From assembly GCF_029227915.1 (NCBI RefSeq), contig NC_079880.1, forward strand, positions 5,334,001-5,398,000: a stretch of DNA of 64,000 nucleotides, in the 5' to 3' direction. A program made the translations under genes and the position numbers. The DNA comes from Hydractinia symbiolongicarpus. Lineage: Eukaryota; Cnidaria; Hydrozoa; Anthoathecata; Hydractiniidae. The first letter of the stretch is position 1. Each line of letters opens with the position of its first letter. Positions 9,690 through 22,752 of this stretch are shown piece by piece. Under the pieces are notes generated by a model, which was not told the DNA's origin, made no database searches, and saw only the letters and a program-made list of their open reading frames with translations.

Positions 9690-10320
9690 TTACTCCCTGG
9701 GTACTTTGTTTGTATACTTTTGACTATACGGGCCGAGTCCGGGATTTACGGGAAATCGCAGGTTTTCGTTTGCCGGCGATTAAACTTCTTTTATTCAGCG
9801 TCTCATCAAAAATGAAAACATTTTTGAAAACTACAAGTCTCATGCGTTTTAGTGGTGAAAAAATAATTTAAAAAATCGTTCGGGAAATGAGTTTACTCCC
9901 TGGGTACTTTCTTTGTATACTTTTGACAATACGGGCCGAGTCCGGGATTTACGGGAAATCGCAGGTTTTCGTTTGCCGGCGATTAAACTTCTTTTATTCA
10001 GCGTCTCATCAAAAATGAAAACATTTTTAAAAACTACAAGTCTCAAGCGTTTTAGTGGTGAAAAAAAAAATTAAAAAATCGTTCGGGAAATGAGTTTACT
10101 CCCTGGGTACTTTCTTTGTATACTTTGGACTATACGGGCCGAGTCCGGGATTTACGGGAAATCGCGGATTTTCGTTTGAGTGCGAATAAACTTCTTTTAT
10201 TCAGCGTCTCATCAGAAATGAAAACATTTTTAAAAACTACAAGTCTCATGGGCTTTAGTGGTGAAATAATAATTTAAAAAATCGTTCGTGAAATGAGTTT
10301 ACCCCCTGGGTACTTTCTTT
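9690..10320 (+). repeat. Interspersed duplicate A, distal part, copy 2
   Basis: Partner of 4430-5050 at +5,265 bp. It shares ACTTTGTTTGTATAC, GACAATACGGG and the GAGTGCGAATAAAC monomer with ATCAGAAATG. A private substitution, TCTCAAGCG for TCTCATGCG, is seen near 10044. After about 10320 it continues into a GAGTCCAGG monomer, unlike copy 1. Confidence 0.76.
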
Positions 10321-10489
10321 GTATACTTTTAACTATACGGGCCGAGTCCAGGATTTACGGGAAATCGCAGGTTTCGTTTGCTGGCGATTAAACTTCTTTT
10401 ATTCAGCGTCTCATCAAAAATGAAAACATTTTTATAAACTACAAGTCTCATGCGTTTTAGTGGTGAAAAAAAAAATTAAAAAATCGTTC

Positions 10490-11235
10490 GGGAAATGAGT
10501 TTAATCCCTAGGTACTTTCTTTGTATACATTCGACTATACGGGCCAAGCCCGGGATTTACGGGAAATCGCGGGATTTCGTTTGCCGGCGATTAAACCTCT
10601 TTCAATAAGCGTCTCATCAAATATGAAAACATTTTTGAAAACTACAAGTCTCATGCGTTTTAGTGGTGAAAAAATAATTTAAAAAATCGTTCGGAAAATG
10701 AGTTTACTCCCTGGGTACCTTCTTTGTATACTTTGGACTATACGGGCCGAGCCCGGGATTTACGGGAAATCGCGGATTTTCGATTGAGTGCGAATAAACT
10801 TTTTTTATTCAGCGTCTCATCAGAAATGAAAACATTTTTAAAAACTACAAGTCTCATGGGCTTTAGTGGTGAAATAATAATTTAAAAAATCGTTCGTGAA
10901 ATGAGTTTACCCCCTGGGTACTTTCTTTGTATACTTTTAACTATACGGGCCGAGTCCGGGATTTACGGGAAATCGCAGGTTTTCGTTTGCCGGCGATTAA
11001 ACTTCTTTCATTCAGCGTCTCATCAAAAATGAAAACATTTTTGAAAACTACAAGTCTCATGCGTTTTAGTGGTGAAAATATAATTTAAAAAATCGTTCGG
11101 GAAATGAGTTTACTCCCTGGGTACTTTCTTTGTATACTTTTGACTATACGGGCCGAGTCCGGGATTTACGGGAAGTCGCGGGATTTCGTTTGCCGGCGAT
11201 AAAAACCTCTTTTATTCAGCGTCTCATCAAAAATT
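10490..11235 (+). repeat. Interspersed duplicate B, copy 2
   Basis: Partner of 2390-3130 at +8,104 bp, marked by GTTTAATCCCTAGG at 10499 and GTTTACCCCCTGGG at 10905. Block order differs from copy 1: here B follows A, whereas upstream B precedes A. That implies rearrangement or unequal exchange within the duplicated region. Confidence 0.78.
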
Positions 11236-12011
11236 AAAACCTTTTTAAAATCTACAAGGCTCATGCGTTGTAGTGGTGAAAAAATAAATTAAAAAATCAT
11301 TCGGAAAATGAGTTTACTCCCTGGGTAATTTCTTTGTATACTTTTGACTATACGGACCGAGTCAGGGGTTTACGGGAAATGGCGGGTTTTCGTTTGCCGG
11401 CGATTTAACTTCTTTTTTTCAGCGTCTCATCAAAAATGAAAACATTTTTAAAAACTATAAGTCTCATTGGTTTTAGTGGTGAAAAAATAATTCAAAAAAT
11501 CGTTCGGGAAATGAGTTTACTCCCTGGGTACTTTCTTTGTATACATTCGACTATACGGGCCAAGCCCCTGATTTACGGGAAAACGCGGGATTTCGATTGC
11601 CGGCGATTAAACCTCTTTCATTAAGCGTCTCATCAAAAATGAAAACATTTTTGAAAACTACAAGTCTCATGCGTTTTAGTGGTGAAAAAATAATTTAAAA
11701 AATCGTTCGGGAAATGAGTTTACTCCCTGGGTACTTTCTTTGTATACTTTTAACTATACGGGCCGAGTCCGGGATTTACGGGAAATGGCGGATCTTCGTT
11801 TGCCGGCGATTAAACTTCTTTTATTCAGCGTCCCAGCAAATATGAAAATATTTTTAAAAACTACAAGTCTCATGCGTTTAGTGGTAAAAAAATAATATAA
11901 AAAATCGTTCGGGAAATGAGTTTACTCCCTGGGTACTTTCTCTGTATACTTTTGACTATACGGGCCGAGTCTAGGATTTACGGGAAATCGCAGGTTTCAT
12001 TTGCTGGCGAT
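11136..12011 (+). repeat. Interspersed duplicate C, proximal part, copy 2
   Basis: Partner of 5060-5935 at +6,076 bp. It shows private changes: TAAAATCTACAAGGCTC near 11250, AATAAATTAAAAAATCATTCGG near 11285 and a CGGACCGAG core. The block ends in a chimeric monomer joining CTGGCG to the GATTTAACTTC sequence near 12011. Confidence 0.78.
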
Positions 12012-12545
12012 TTAACTTCTTTTTTTCAGCGTCTCATCAAAAATGAAAACATTTTTAAAAACTATAAGTCTCATTGGTTTTAGTGGTGAAAAAATAATTC
12101 AAAAAATCGTTCGGGAAATGAGTTTACTCCCTGGGTACTTTCTTTGTATACATTCGACTATACGGGCCAAGCCCCTGATTTACGGGAAAACGCGGGATTT
12201 CGATTGCCGGCGATTAAACCTCTTTCATTAAGCGTCTCATCAAAAATGAAAACATTTTTGAAAACTACAAGTCTCATCCGTTTTAGTGGTGAAAAAATAA
12301 TTTAAAAAATCGTTCGGGAAATGAGTTTACTCCCTGGGTACTTTCTTTGTATACTTTTAACTATACGGGCCGAGTCCGGGATTTACGGGAAATGGCGGAT
12401 CTTCGTTTGCCGGCGATTAAACTTCTTTTATTCAGCGTCCCAGCAAATATGAAAATATTTTTGAAAACTACAAGTCTCATGCGTTTAGTGGTAAAAAAAT
12501 AATATAAAAAATCGTTCGGGAAATGAGTTTACTCCCTGGGTACTT
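11404..12545 (+). repeat. Tandem trimer duplication (607 bp)
   Basis: 11404-12010 and 12011-12545 share the order GATTTAACTTCTTTTTTTCAG, the AATTCAAAA monomer, the CCCCTG monomer and the GGATCTT monomer (11436 to 12043 is 607 bp). The junction falls in GGCGATT, where CTGGCG replaces CCGGCG. The second copy ends near 12545 by switching from TCTCTGTATAC to TCTTTGTATAC with GACAATACGGG. Confidence 0.8.
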
Positions 12546-13255
12546 TCTTTGTATACTTTTGACAATACGGGCCGAGTCCGGGATTTACGGGAAATCGCAG
12601 GTTTTCGTTTGCCGGCGATTAAACTTCTTTTATTCAGCGTCTCATCAAAAATGAAAAGATTTTTAAAAACTACAAGTGTCATGCGTTTTAGTGGTGAAAA
12701 AAAAAATTAAAAAATCGTTCGGGAAATGAGTTTACTCCCTAGGTACTTTCTTTGTATACATTCGACTATACGGGCCAAGCCTAGGATTTACGGGAAATCG
12801 CGGGATTTCGTTTGCCGGCGATTAAACCTCTTTCATTAAGCGGCTCATCAAATATGAAAACATTTTTGAAAACTACAACTCTCATGCGTTTTAGTGGTGA
12901 AAAAATAATTTAAAAATCGTTCGGAAAATGAGTTTACTCCCTGGGTACTTTCTTTGTATACTTTGGACTATTCGGGCCGAGTCCGGGATTTACGGGAAAT
13001 CGCGGATTTTCGTTTGAGTGCGAGTAAACTTCTTTTATTCAGCGTCTCATCAGAAATGAAAACATTTTTAAAAACTATAAGTCTCATTGGTTTTAGTGGT
13101 GAAAAAATAATTCAAAAAATCGTTCGGGAAATGAGTTTACTCCCTGGGTACTTTCTTTGTATACATTCGACTATACGGGCCAAGCCCCTGATTTACGGGA
13201 AAACGCGGGATTTCGATTGCCGGCGATTAAACCTCTTTCATTAAGCGTCTCATCA
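12545..13255 (+). repeat. Satellite monomers including CCTAGG and GAGTGCGA classes
   Basis: A type-2 monomer with AAAAGATTTTTA and AAGTGTCATG is followed by a CCTAGG-marked monomer with CCAAGCCTAGG and AAGCGGCTC, then a GGACTATTCGGGCC monomer with GAGTGCGAGTAAAC. It joins the AATTCAAAA monomer at about 13056. Equivalent monomers recur at 15.25-15.7 kb. Confidence 0.75.
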
Positions 13256-15285
13256 AAAATGAAAACATTTTTGAAAACTACAAGTCTCATGCGTTTTAGT
13301 GGTGAAAAAATAATTTAAAAAATCGTTCGGGAAATGAGTTTACTCCCTGGGTACTTTCTTTGTATACTTTTAACTATACGGGCCGAGTCCGGGATTTACG
13401 GGAAATGGCGGATCTTCGTTTGCCGGCGATTAAACTTCTTTTATTCAGCGTCCCAGCAAATATGAAAATATTTTTGAAAACTACAAGTCTCATGCGTTTA
13501 GTGGTAAAAAAATAATATAAAAAATCGTTCGGGAAATGAGTTTACTCCCTGGGTACTTTCTCTGTATACTTTTGACTATACGGGCCGAGTCCAGGATTTA
13601 CGGGAAATCGCAGGTTTCATTTGCTGGCGATAAAACTTCTTTTATTCAGCGTCTCATCAAAAATGAAAACATTTTTAAAAACTACAAGTCTCATGCGTTT
13701 TAGTGGTGAAAAAATAATTCAAAAAATCGTTCGGGAAATGAGTTTACTCCCTGGGTACTTTCTTTGTATACATTCGACAATACGGGCCAAGCCCCTGATT
13801 TACGGGAAAACGCGGGATTTCGTTTGCCGGCAATTAAACCTCTTTCATTAAGCGTCTCATCAAAAAGGAAAACATTTTTGAAAACTACAAGTCTCATGCG
13901 TTTTAGTGGTGAAAAAATAATTTAAAAAATCGTTTGGGAAATAAGTTTACTCCCTGGGTACTTTCTTTGTATACTTTTGACTATACGGGCCGAGTCCGGG
14001 ATTTACGGGAAATGGCGGATCTTCGTTTGCCGGCGATTAAACTTCTTTTATTCAGCGTCCCATCAAATATGAAAATATTTTTGAAAACTACAAGTCTCAT
14101 GCGTTTAGTGGCAAAAAATAATATAAAAAATCGTTCGGGAAATGAGTTTACTCCCTGGGTACTTTCTCTGTATACTTTTGACTATACGGGTCGAGTCCGG
14201 GGTTTACGGGAAATGGCGGGTTTTCGTTTGCCGGCGATTAAACTTCTTTTCTTCAGCGTCTCATCAAAAATGAAAACATTTTTGAAAACTACAAGTCTCA
14301 TGCGTTTTAGTGGTGAAAAGATAATTTAAAAAATCGTTTTGGAAATGAGTTTACTCACAGGGTACTTTCTTTGTAAACATTCGACTATACGGGCCAAGCC
14401 CGGGATTTACGGGAAATCGCGGGTTTTCGTTTGCTGGCGATTAAACCACTTTCATTAAGCGTCTCATCAAAAATGAAAACATTTTTAAAAACTACAAGTC
14501 TTATGCGTTTTAGTGGTGAAAAAGTAATTTAAAAAATCGTTCGGGAAGTGAGTTTACTCCCTGGGTACTTTCTTTGTATACTTTTGACTATACGGGCCGA
14601 GTCCGGGATTTACGGGAAATCGCAGGTTTTCGTTTGCCGGCGATTAAATTTCTTTTATTCAGCGTCTCATCAAAAATGAAAACATTTTTGAAAACTACAA
14701 GTCTCATGCGTTTTAGTGGTGAAAAAATTATTTAAAAAATCGTTTGGGAAATGAGTTTACTCCCTGGGTACTTTCTTTGTATACTTTTGACAATACGGGC
14801 CGAGTCCGGGATTTACGGGAAATCGCAGGTTTTCGTTTGCCGGCGATTAAACTTCTTCTATTCAGCGTCTCATCAAAAATGAAAACATTTTTAAAAACTA
14901 CAAGTCTCATGCGTTTTAGTGGTGAAAAAAAAAATTTAAAAATCGTTTGGGAAATGAGTTTACTCCCTAGGTACTTTCTTTGTATACATTCGACTATACG
15001 GGCCAAGCCCGGGATTTACGGGAAATCGCGGGATTTCGTTTGCCGGCGAATAAACCTCTTTCATTAAGCGTCTCATCAAATATGAAAACATTTTTGAAAA
15101 CTACAAGTCTCATGCGTTTTAGTGGTGAAAAAAATAATTTAAAAAATCGTTCGGAAAATGAGTTTACTCCCTGGGTACTTTCTTTGTATACTTTTGACAA
15201 TACGGGCCGAGTCCGGGATTTACGGGAAATCGCAGGTTTTCGTTTGCCGGCGATTAAACTTCTTTTATTCAGCGTCTCATCAAAA
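13255..15285 (+). repeat. Interspersed duplicate C, distal part, copy 2
   Basis: Partner of 6166-8190 at +7,089/+7,094 bp. Copy 2 has the intact TTTTTGAAAACTAC where copy 1 has a 5-bp deletion. It contains the longest open frame in the window (13934-14329, 131 codons), which arises from AATAAGTTTAC replacing AATGAGTTTAC near 13941 plus neighbouring variants. It repeats the monomer and is not a gene. Confidence 0.85.
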
Positions 15286-17930
15286 ATGAAAAGATTTTTA
15301 AAAACTACAAGTGTCATGCGTTTTAGTGGTGAAAAAAAAAATTAAAAAATCGTTCGGGAAATGAGTTTACTCCCTAGGTACTTTCTTTGTATACATTCGA
15401 CTATACGGGCCAAGCCTAGGATTTACGGGAAATCGCGGGATTTCGTTTGCCGGCGATTCAACCTCTTTCATTAAGCGGCTCATCAAATATGAAAACATTT
15501 TTGAAAACTACAAGTCTCATGCGTTTTAGTGGTGAAAAAATAATTTAAAAAATCGTTCGGAAAATGAGTTTACTCCCTGGGTACTTTCTTTGTATACTTT
15601 GGACTATTCGGGCCGAGTCCGGGATTTACGGGAAATCGCGGATTTTCGTTTGAGTGCGAGTAAACTTCTTTTATTCAGCGTCTCATCAGAAATGAAAACA
15701 TTTTTGAAAACTACAAGTCTCATGCGTTTTAGTGGTGAAAATATAATTTAAAAAATCGTTCGGGAAATGAGTTTACTCCCTGGGTATTTTCTTTGTATAC
15801 TTTTGACTATACGGGCCGAGTCCGGGATTTACGGGAAGTCGCGGGTTTTCGTTTGCCGGCGATAAAAACTTCTTTTATTCAGCGTCTCATCAAAAATGAA
15901 AACATTTTTAAAAACTACAAGTCTCATGCGTTGTAGTGGTGAAAAAATAATTTAAAAAATCGTTCGGAAAATGAGTTTACTCCCTGGGTAATTTCTTTGT
16001 ATACTTTTGACTATACGGGCCGAGTCAGGGGTTTACGGGAAATGGCGGGTTTTCGTTTGCCGGCGATTTAACTTCTTTTTTTCAGCGTCTCATCAAAAAT
16101 GAAAACATTTTTAAAAACTATAAGTCTCATTGGTTTTAGTGGTGAAAAAATAATTTAAAAAATCGTTCGGGAAGTGAGTTTACTCCCTGGGTACTTTCTT
16201 TGTATACTTTTGACTATACGGGCCATGCCGAGATTTACGGGTAATCGCGGGTTTTCGTTTGCCGGCGATTTAACTTCTTTTATTCAGCGTTTCATCAAAA
16301 ATGAAAACATTTTTAAAAACTACAAGTCTTATGCGTTTTAGTGGAGAAAAAATAATTTAAAAAATCGTTCAGGAAATGAGTTTACTCACAGGGTACTTTC
16401 TTTGTATACATTCGACTATACGGGCCAAGCCCGGGATTTACGGGAAATCGCGGGTTTTCGTTTTTCGGCGATTAAACCTCTTTCATTAAGCGTCTCATCA
16501 AAAATGAAAACATTTTTGAAAACTACAAGTCTCATGCGTTTTAGTGGTGAAAAAATAATTCAAAAAATCGTTCGGGAAATGAGTTTACTCCCTGGGTACT
16601 TTCTTTGTATACATTCGACTATACGGGCCAAGCCCCTGATTTACGGGAAAACGCGGGATTTCGTTTGCCGGCGATTAAACCTTTTTCATTAAGCGTCTCA
16701 TCAAAAATGAAAACATTTTTGAAAACTACAAGTCTCATGCGTTTTAGTGGTGAAAAAATAATTTAAAAAATCGTTCGGGAAATGAGTTTACTCCCTGGGT
16801 ACTTTCTTTGTATACTTTTGACTATACGGGCCGAGTCCGGGATTTACGGGAAATGGCGGATCTTCGTTTGCCGGCGATTAAACTTCTTTTATTCAGCGTC
16901 CCATCAAATATGAAAATATTTTTGAAAACTACAAGTCTCATGCGTTTAGTGGTAAAAAAATAATATAAAAAATCGTTCGGGAAATGGGTTTACTCCCTGG
17001 GTACTTTCTCTGTATACTTTTGACTATACGGGTCGAGTCCGGGGTTTACGGGAAATGGCGGGTTTTCGTTTGCCGGCGATTAAACTTCTTTTATTCAGCG
17101 TCTCATCAAAAATGAAAACATTTTTGAAAACTACAAGTCTCGTGGGCTTTAGTGGTGAAATAATAATTTAAAAAATCGTTTGGGAAATGAGTTCACTCCC
17201 TGGGTACTTTCTTTGTATACTTTTGACTATACGGGCCGAGTCCAGGATTTACGGGAAATCGCAGGTTTCGTTTGCTGGCGATTAAACTTCTTTTATTCAG
17301 CGTCTCATCAAAAATGAAAACATTTTTAAAAACTACAAGTCTCATGCGTTTTATTGGTGAAAAAGTAATTTAAAAAATCGTTCGGGAAATGAGTTTACTC
17401 CCTGGGTACTTTCTTTGTATACTTTTGAGTATACGGGCCGAGTCCGGGATTTACGGGAAATCGCAGGTTCTCGTTTGCCGGCGATTAAGCTTCTTTTATT
17501 CAGCGTCTCATCAAAAATGAAAACATTTTTGAAAACTACAAGTCTCATGCGTTTTAGTGGTGAAAAAATAATTTAAAAAATCGTTCGGGAAATGAGTTTA
17601 CTCCCTGGGTACTTTCTTTGTATACTTTTGACAATACGGGCCAAGTCCGGGATTTACGGGAAATCGCAGGTTTTTGTTTGCCGGCGATTAAACTTCTTTT
17701 ATTCAGCGTCTCATCAAAAATGTAAACATTTTTAAAAACTACAAGTCTCATGCGTTTTAGTGGTGAAAAAAAAAATTAAAAAATCGTTCGGGAAATGAGT
17801 TTACTCCCTAGGTACTTTCTTTGTATACATTCGACTATACGGGCCAAGCCCCTGATTTACGGGAAAACGCGGGATTTCGTTTGCCGGCGATTAAACCTCT
17901 TTCATTAAGCGTCTCATCAAAAATGAAAAC
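15285..17930 (+). repeat. Mixed satellite monomers, partial echo of 2.6-4.0 kb
   Basis: From 15.6 kb the order GAGTGCGAGTAAAC, GGGAAGTCGCGGG with GATAAAAAC, GTCAGGGG, CCATGCCGAGATTT echoes 2.69-4.0 kb. It is followed by type-1, CCCCTG, GGATCTT, GTCGAG, GAGTCCAGG and CCTAGG monomers. Private variants include GGGTAATCG near 16240, TTTTTCGGCG near 16463 and GAGTATACGGG near 17428. No boundary, insertion or gene is seen. Confidence 0.75.
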
Positions 17931-17934
17931 ATTT

Positions 17935-20370
17935 TTGAAAACTACAAGTCTCATGCGTTTTAGTGGTGAAAAAATAATTTAAAAAATCGTTCGGGAAATG
18001 AGTTTACTCCCTGGGTACTTTCTTTGTATACTTTTGACTAAACGGGCCGAGTCCGGGATTTACGGGAAATGGCGGATCTTCGTTTGCCGGCGATTAAACT
18101 TCTTTTATTCAGCGTCCCATCAAATATGAAAATATTTTTGAAAACTACAAGTCTCATGCGTTTAGTGGTAAAAAAATAATATAAAAAATCGTTCGGGAAA
18201 TGAGTTTTCTCCCTGGGTACTTTCTCTGTATACTTTTGACTATACAGGTCGAGTCCGGGGTTTACGGGAAATGGCGGGTTTTCGTTTGCCGGCGATTAAA
18301 CTTCTTTTATTCAGCGTCTCATCAAAAATGAAAACATTTTTGAAAACTACAAGTCTCATGCGTTTTAGTGGTGAAAAGATAATTTAAAAAATCGTTTTGG
18401 AAATGAGTTTACTCACAGGGTACTTTCTTTGTAAACATTCGACTATACGGGCCAAGCCCGGGATTTACGGGAAATCGCGGGTTTTTGTTTGCTGGCGATT
18501 AAACCACTTTCATTAAGCGTCTCATCAAAAATGAAAACATTTTTAAAAACTACAAGTGTCATGGGCTTTAGTGGTGAAATAATAATTTAAAAAATCGTTT
18601 GGGAAATGAGTTCACTCCCTGGGTACTTTCTTTGTATACTTTTGACTATACGGGCCGAGTCCAGGATTTACGGGAAATCGCAGGTTTCGTTTGCTGGCGA
18701 TTAAACTTCTTTTATTCAGCGTCTCATCAAAAATGAAAACATTTTTAAAAACTACAAGTCTCATGCGTTTTAGTGGTGAAAAAGTAATTTAAAAAATCGT
18801 TCCGGAAATGAGTTTACTCCCTGGGTACTTTCTCTGTATACTTTTGATTATACGGGCCGAGTCCGGGATTTACGGGAAATCGCAGGTTTTCGTTTGCCGG
18901 CGATTAAACTTCTTTTATTCAGCGTTTCATCAAAAATGAAAAGATTTTTAAAAACTACAAGTCTTATGCGTTTTAGTGGTGAAAAAATAATTTAAAAAAT
19001 CGTTCAGGAAATGAGTTTACTCACAGGGTACTTTCTTTGTATACATTCGACTATACGGGCCAAGCCCGGGATTTACGCGAAATCGCGGGTTTTCGTTTTC
19101 CGGCGATTAAACCTCTTTCATTAAGCGTCTCATCAAAAATGAAAACATTTTTGAAAACTACAAGTCTCATGCGTTTTAGTGGTGAAAAAATAATTTAAAA
19201 AATCGTTCGGGAAATGATTTACTCCCTGGGTACTTTCTTTGTATACTTTTGACTATACGGGCCGAGTCCGGGATTTACGGGAAATGGCGGATCTTTGTTT
19301 GCCGGCGATTAAACTTCTTTTATTCAGCGTCCCATCAAATATGAAAATATTTTTGAAAACTACAAGTCTCATGCGTTTAGTGGTAAAAAAATAATATAAA
19401 AAATCGTTCGGGAAATGAGTTTACTCCCTGGGTACTTTCTCTGTATACTTTTGACTATACGGGCCGAGTCCAGGGTTTACGGGAAATGGCGGGTTTTCTT
19501 TTGCCGGCGATTAAACTTCTTATATTCAGCGTCTCATCAAAAATGAAAACATTTTTGAAAACTACAAGTCTCATGCGTTTTAGTGGTGAAAAGATAATTT
19601 AAAAAATCGTTTTGGAAATGAGTTTACTCACAGGGTACTTTCTTTGTAAACATTCGACTATACGGGCCAAGCCCGGGATTTACGGGAAATCGCGGGTTTT
19701 CGTTTGCTGGCGATTAAACCACTTTCATTAAGCGTCTCATCAAAAATGAAAACATTTTTAAAAACTACAAGTGTCATGGGCTTTAGTGGTGAAATAATAA
19801 TTTAAAAAATCGTTTGGGAAATGAGTTCACTCCCTGGGTACTTTCTTTGTATACTTTTGACTATACGGGCCGAGTCCAGGATTTACGGGAAATCGCAGGT
19901 TTCGTTTGCTGGCGATTAAACTTCTTTTATTCAGCGTCTCATCAAAAATGAAAACATTTTTAAAAACTACAAGTCTCATGCGTTTTAGTGGTGAAAAAGT
20001 AATTTAAAAAATCGTTCCGGAAATGAGTTTACTCCCTGGGTACTTCCTCTGTATACTTTTGACTATACGGGCCGAGTCCGGGATTTACGGGAAATCGCAG
20101 GTTTTCGTTTGCCGGCGAATAAACTTCTTTTATTCAGCGTTTCATCAAAAATGAAAAGATTTTTAAAAACTACAAGTCTTATGCGTTTTAGTGGTGAAAA
20201 AATAATTTAAAAAATCGTTCAGGAAATGAGTTTACTCACAGGGTACTTTCTTTGTATACATTCGACTATACGGGCCAAGCCCGGGATTTACGGGAAATCG
20301 CGGGTTTTCGTTTTCCGGCGATTAAACCTCTTTTATTAAGCGTCTCATCAAAAATGAAAACATTTTTGAA
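17935..20370 (+). repeat. Tandem duplication, six monomers (about 1,215 bp x 2)
   Basis: The rare GTGTCATGGG (18556 and 19771) and AAGATTTTTA (18941 and 20156) are each 1,215 bp apart. GTTCCGGAAATG also recurs, near 18800 and 20015. The copies meet near 19150. Differences include TTTTGATTATACG against TTTTGACTATACG, TATACAGGTCGAG against TATACGGGCCGAG, and a shortened AATGATTTACTCC near 19213. Confidence 0.82.
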
Positions 20371-22752
20371 AACTACAAGTCTCATGCGTTTTAGTGGTGA
20401 AAAAATAATTCAAAGAATTGTTCGGAAAATGAGTTTACTCCCTGGGAACTTTCTTTGTATACATTCGACTATACGGGCCAAGCCCCTGATTTACGGGAAA
20501 ACGAGGGATTTCGTTTGCCGGCGATTAAACCTCTTTCATTAAACGTCTCATCAAAAATGAAAACATTTTTGAAAACTACAAGTCTCATGCGTTTTAGTGG
20601 TGAAAAAATAATTTAAAAAATCGTTCGGGAAATGAGTTTACTCCCTGGGTACTTTCTTTGTATACTTTTGACTATACGGGCCGAGTCCGGGATTTACGGG
20701 AAATGGTGGATCTTTGTTTGCCGGCGATTAAACTTCTTTTATTCAGCGTCCCATCAAATATGAAAATATTTTTGAAAACTACAAGTCTCATGCGTTTAGT
20801 GGTAAAAAAATAATATAAAAAATCGTTCGGGAAATGAGTTTACTCCCTGGGTACTTTCTCTGTATACTTTTGACTATACGGGCCGAGTCCGGGGTTTACG
20901 GGAAATGGCGGGTTTTCGTTTGCCAAGGATTAAACTTCTTTTATTCAGCGTCTCATCAAAAATGAAAACATTTTTGAAAACTACAAGTCTCATGCGTTTT
21001 AGTGGTGAAAAGATAATTTAAAAAATCGTTTTGGAAATGAGTTTACTCACAGGGTACTTTCTTTGTAAACATTCGACTATACGGGCCAAGCCCGGGATTT
21101 ACGGGAAATCGCGGGTTTTCGTTTGCCGGCGATTAAACCTCTTTCATTAAGCGTCTCATCAAAAATGAAAACATTTTTGAAAACTACAAGTCTCATGCGT
21201 TTTAGTGGTGAAAAAATAATTTAAAAAATCGTTCGGGAAATGAGTTTACTCCCTGGGTACTTTCTTTGTATACTTTTGACTATACGGGCCGAGTCCGGGA
21301 TTTACGGGAAATGGCGGATCTTTGTTTGCCGGCGATTAAACTTCTTTTATTCAGCGTCCCATCAAATATGAAAATATTTTTGAAAACTACAAGTCTCATG
21401 CGTTTAGTGGTAAAAAAATATTATAAAAAATCGTTCGGGAAATGAGTTTACTCCCTGGGTACTTTCTCTGTATACTTTTGACTATACGGGTCGAGTCCGG
21501 GGTTTACGGGAAATGGCGGGTTTTCGTTTGCCGGCGATTAAACCTCTTTTATTAAGCGTCTCATCAAAAATGAAAACATTTTTGAAAACTACAAGTCTCA
21601 TGCGTTTTAGTGGTGAAAAAATAATTCAAAGAATTGTTCGGAAAATGAGTTTACTCCCTGGGAACTTTCTTTGTATACATTCGACTATACGGGCCAAGCC
21701 CCTGATTTACGGGAAAACGAGGGATTTCGTTTGCCGGCGATTAAACCTCTTTCATTAAACGTCTCATCAAAAATGAAAACATTTTTGAAAACTACAAGTC
21801 TCATGCGTTTTAGTGGTGAAAAAATAATTTAAAAAATCGTTCGGGAAATGAGTTTACTCCCTGGGTACTTTCTTTGTATACTTTTGACTATACGGGCCGA
21901 GTCCGGGATTTACGGGAAATGGTGGATCTTTGTTTGCCGGCGATTAAACTTCTTTTATTCAGCGTCCCATCAAATATGAAAATATTTTTGAAAACTACAA
22001 GTCTCATGCGTTTAGTGGTAAAAAAATAATATAAAAAATCGTTCGGGAAATGAGTTTACTCCCTGGGTACTTTCTCTGTATACTTTTGACTATACGGGCC
22101 GAGTCCGGGGTTTACGGGAAATGGCGGGTTTTCGTTTGCCAAGGATTAAACTTCTTTTATTCAGCGTCTCATCAAAAATGAAAACATTTTTGAAAACTAC
22201 AAGTCTCATGCGTTTTAGTGGTGAAAAGATAATTTAAAAAATCGTTTTGGAAATGAGTTTACTCACAGGGTACTTTCTTTGTAAACATTCGACTATACGG
22301 GCCAAGCCCGGGATTTACGGGAAATCGCGGGTTTTCGTTTGCCGGCGATTAAACCTCTTTCATTAAGCGTCTCATCAAAAATGAAAACATTTTTGAAAAC
22401 TACAAGTCTCATGCGTTTTAGTGGTGAAAAAATAATTTAAAAAATCGTTCGGGAAATGAGTTTACTCCCTGGGTACTTTCTTTGTATACTTTTGACTATA
22501 CGGGCCGAGTCCGGGATTTACGGGAAATGGCGGATCTTTGTTTGCCGGCGATTAAACTTCTTTTATTCAGCGTCCCATCAAATATGAAAATATTTTTGAA
22601 AACTACAAGTCTCATGCGTTTAGTGGTAAAAAAATATTATAAAAAATCGTTCGGGAAATGAGTTTACTCCCTGGGTACTTTCTCTGTATACTTTTGACTA
22701 TACGGGTCGAGTCCGGGGTTTACGGGAAATGGCGGGTTTTCGTTTGCCGGCG
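20321..22752 (+). repeat. Tandem duplication, six monomers (1,216 bp x 2)
   Basis: Copy 1 (20321-21536) and copy 2 (21537-22752) share the ATTAAACCTCTTTTATTAAG start, AATTCAAAGAATTG, GGGAACTTTC, AAATGGTGGATC and the rare TGCCAAGGATTAAAC (20921 and 22137), all at +1,216 bp. Comparing the lines I found no difference. The junction lies in CGTTTGCCGGCGATTAAAC, where CGTTTTCC precedes copy 1 and CGTTTGCC precedes copy 2. This looks like a recent unequal-exchange product. Confidence 0.9.

Noticed and set aside
13934-14329. Longest open frame in the window (131 codons, plus strand), with shorter relatives at 1203-1565 and 6873-7235
   Set aside because: It runs across two monomers and into a third, repeats the same peptide segment twice, and its relatives recur wherever the same monomer order occurs. 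Monomer length is not a multiple of three, so frames rotate. Length differences come from single changes that remove TAA in the A-rich tract. No start context, domain or codon bias supports coding.
14994-15317. Minus-strand open frames of 61-107 codons with a recurrent MRLVVFKNVFIFDE-like start
   Set aside because: They are the reverse complement of the same monomers that give plus-strand frames, present dozens of times with near-identical translation. A real small-protein family would not mirror every repeat on both strands.
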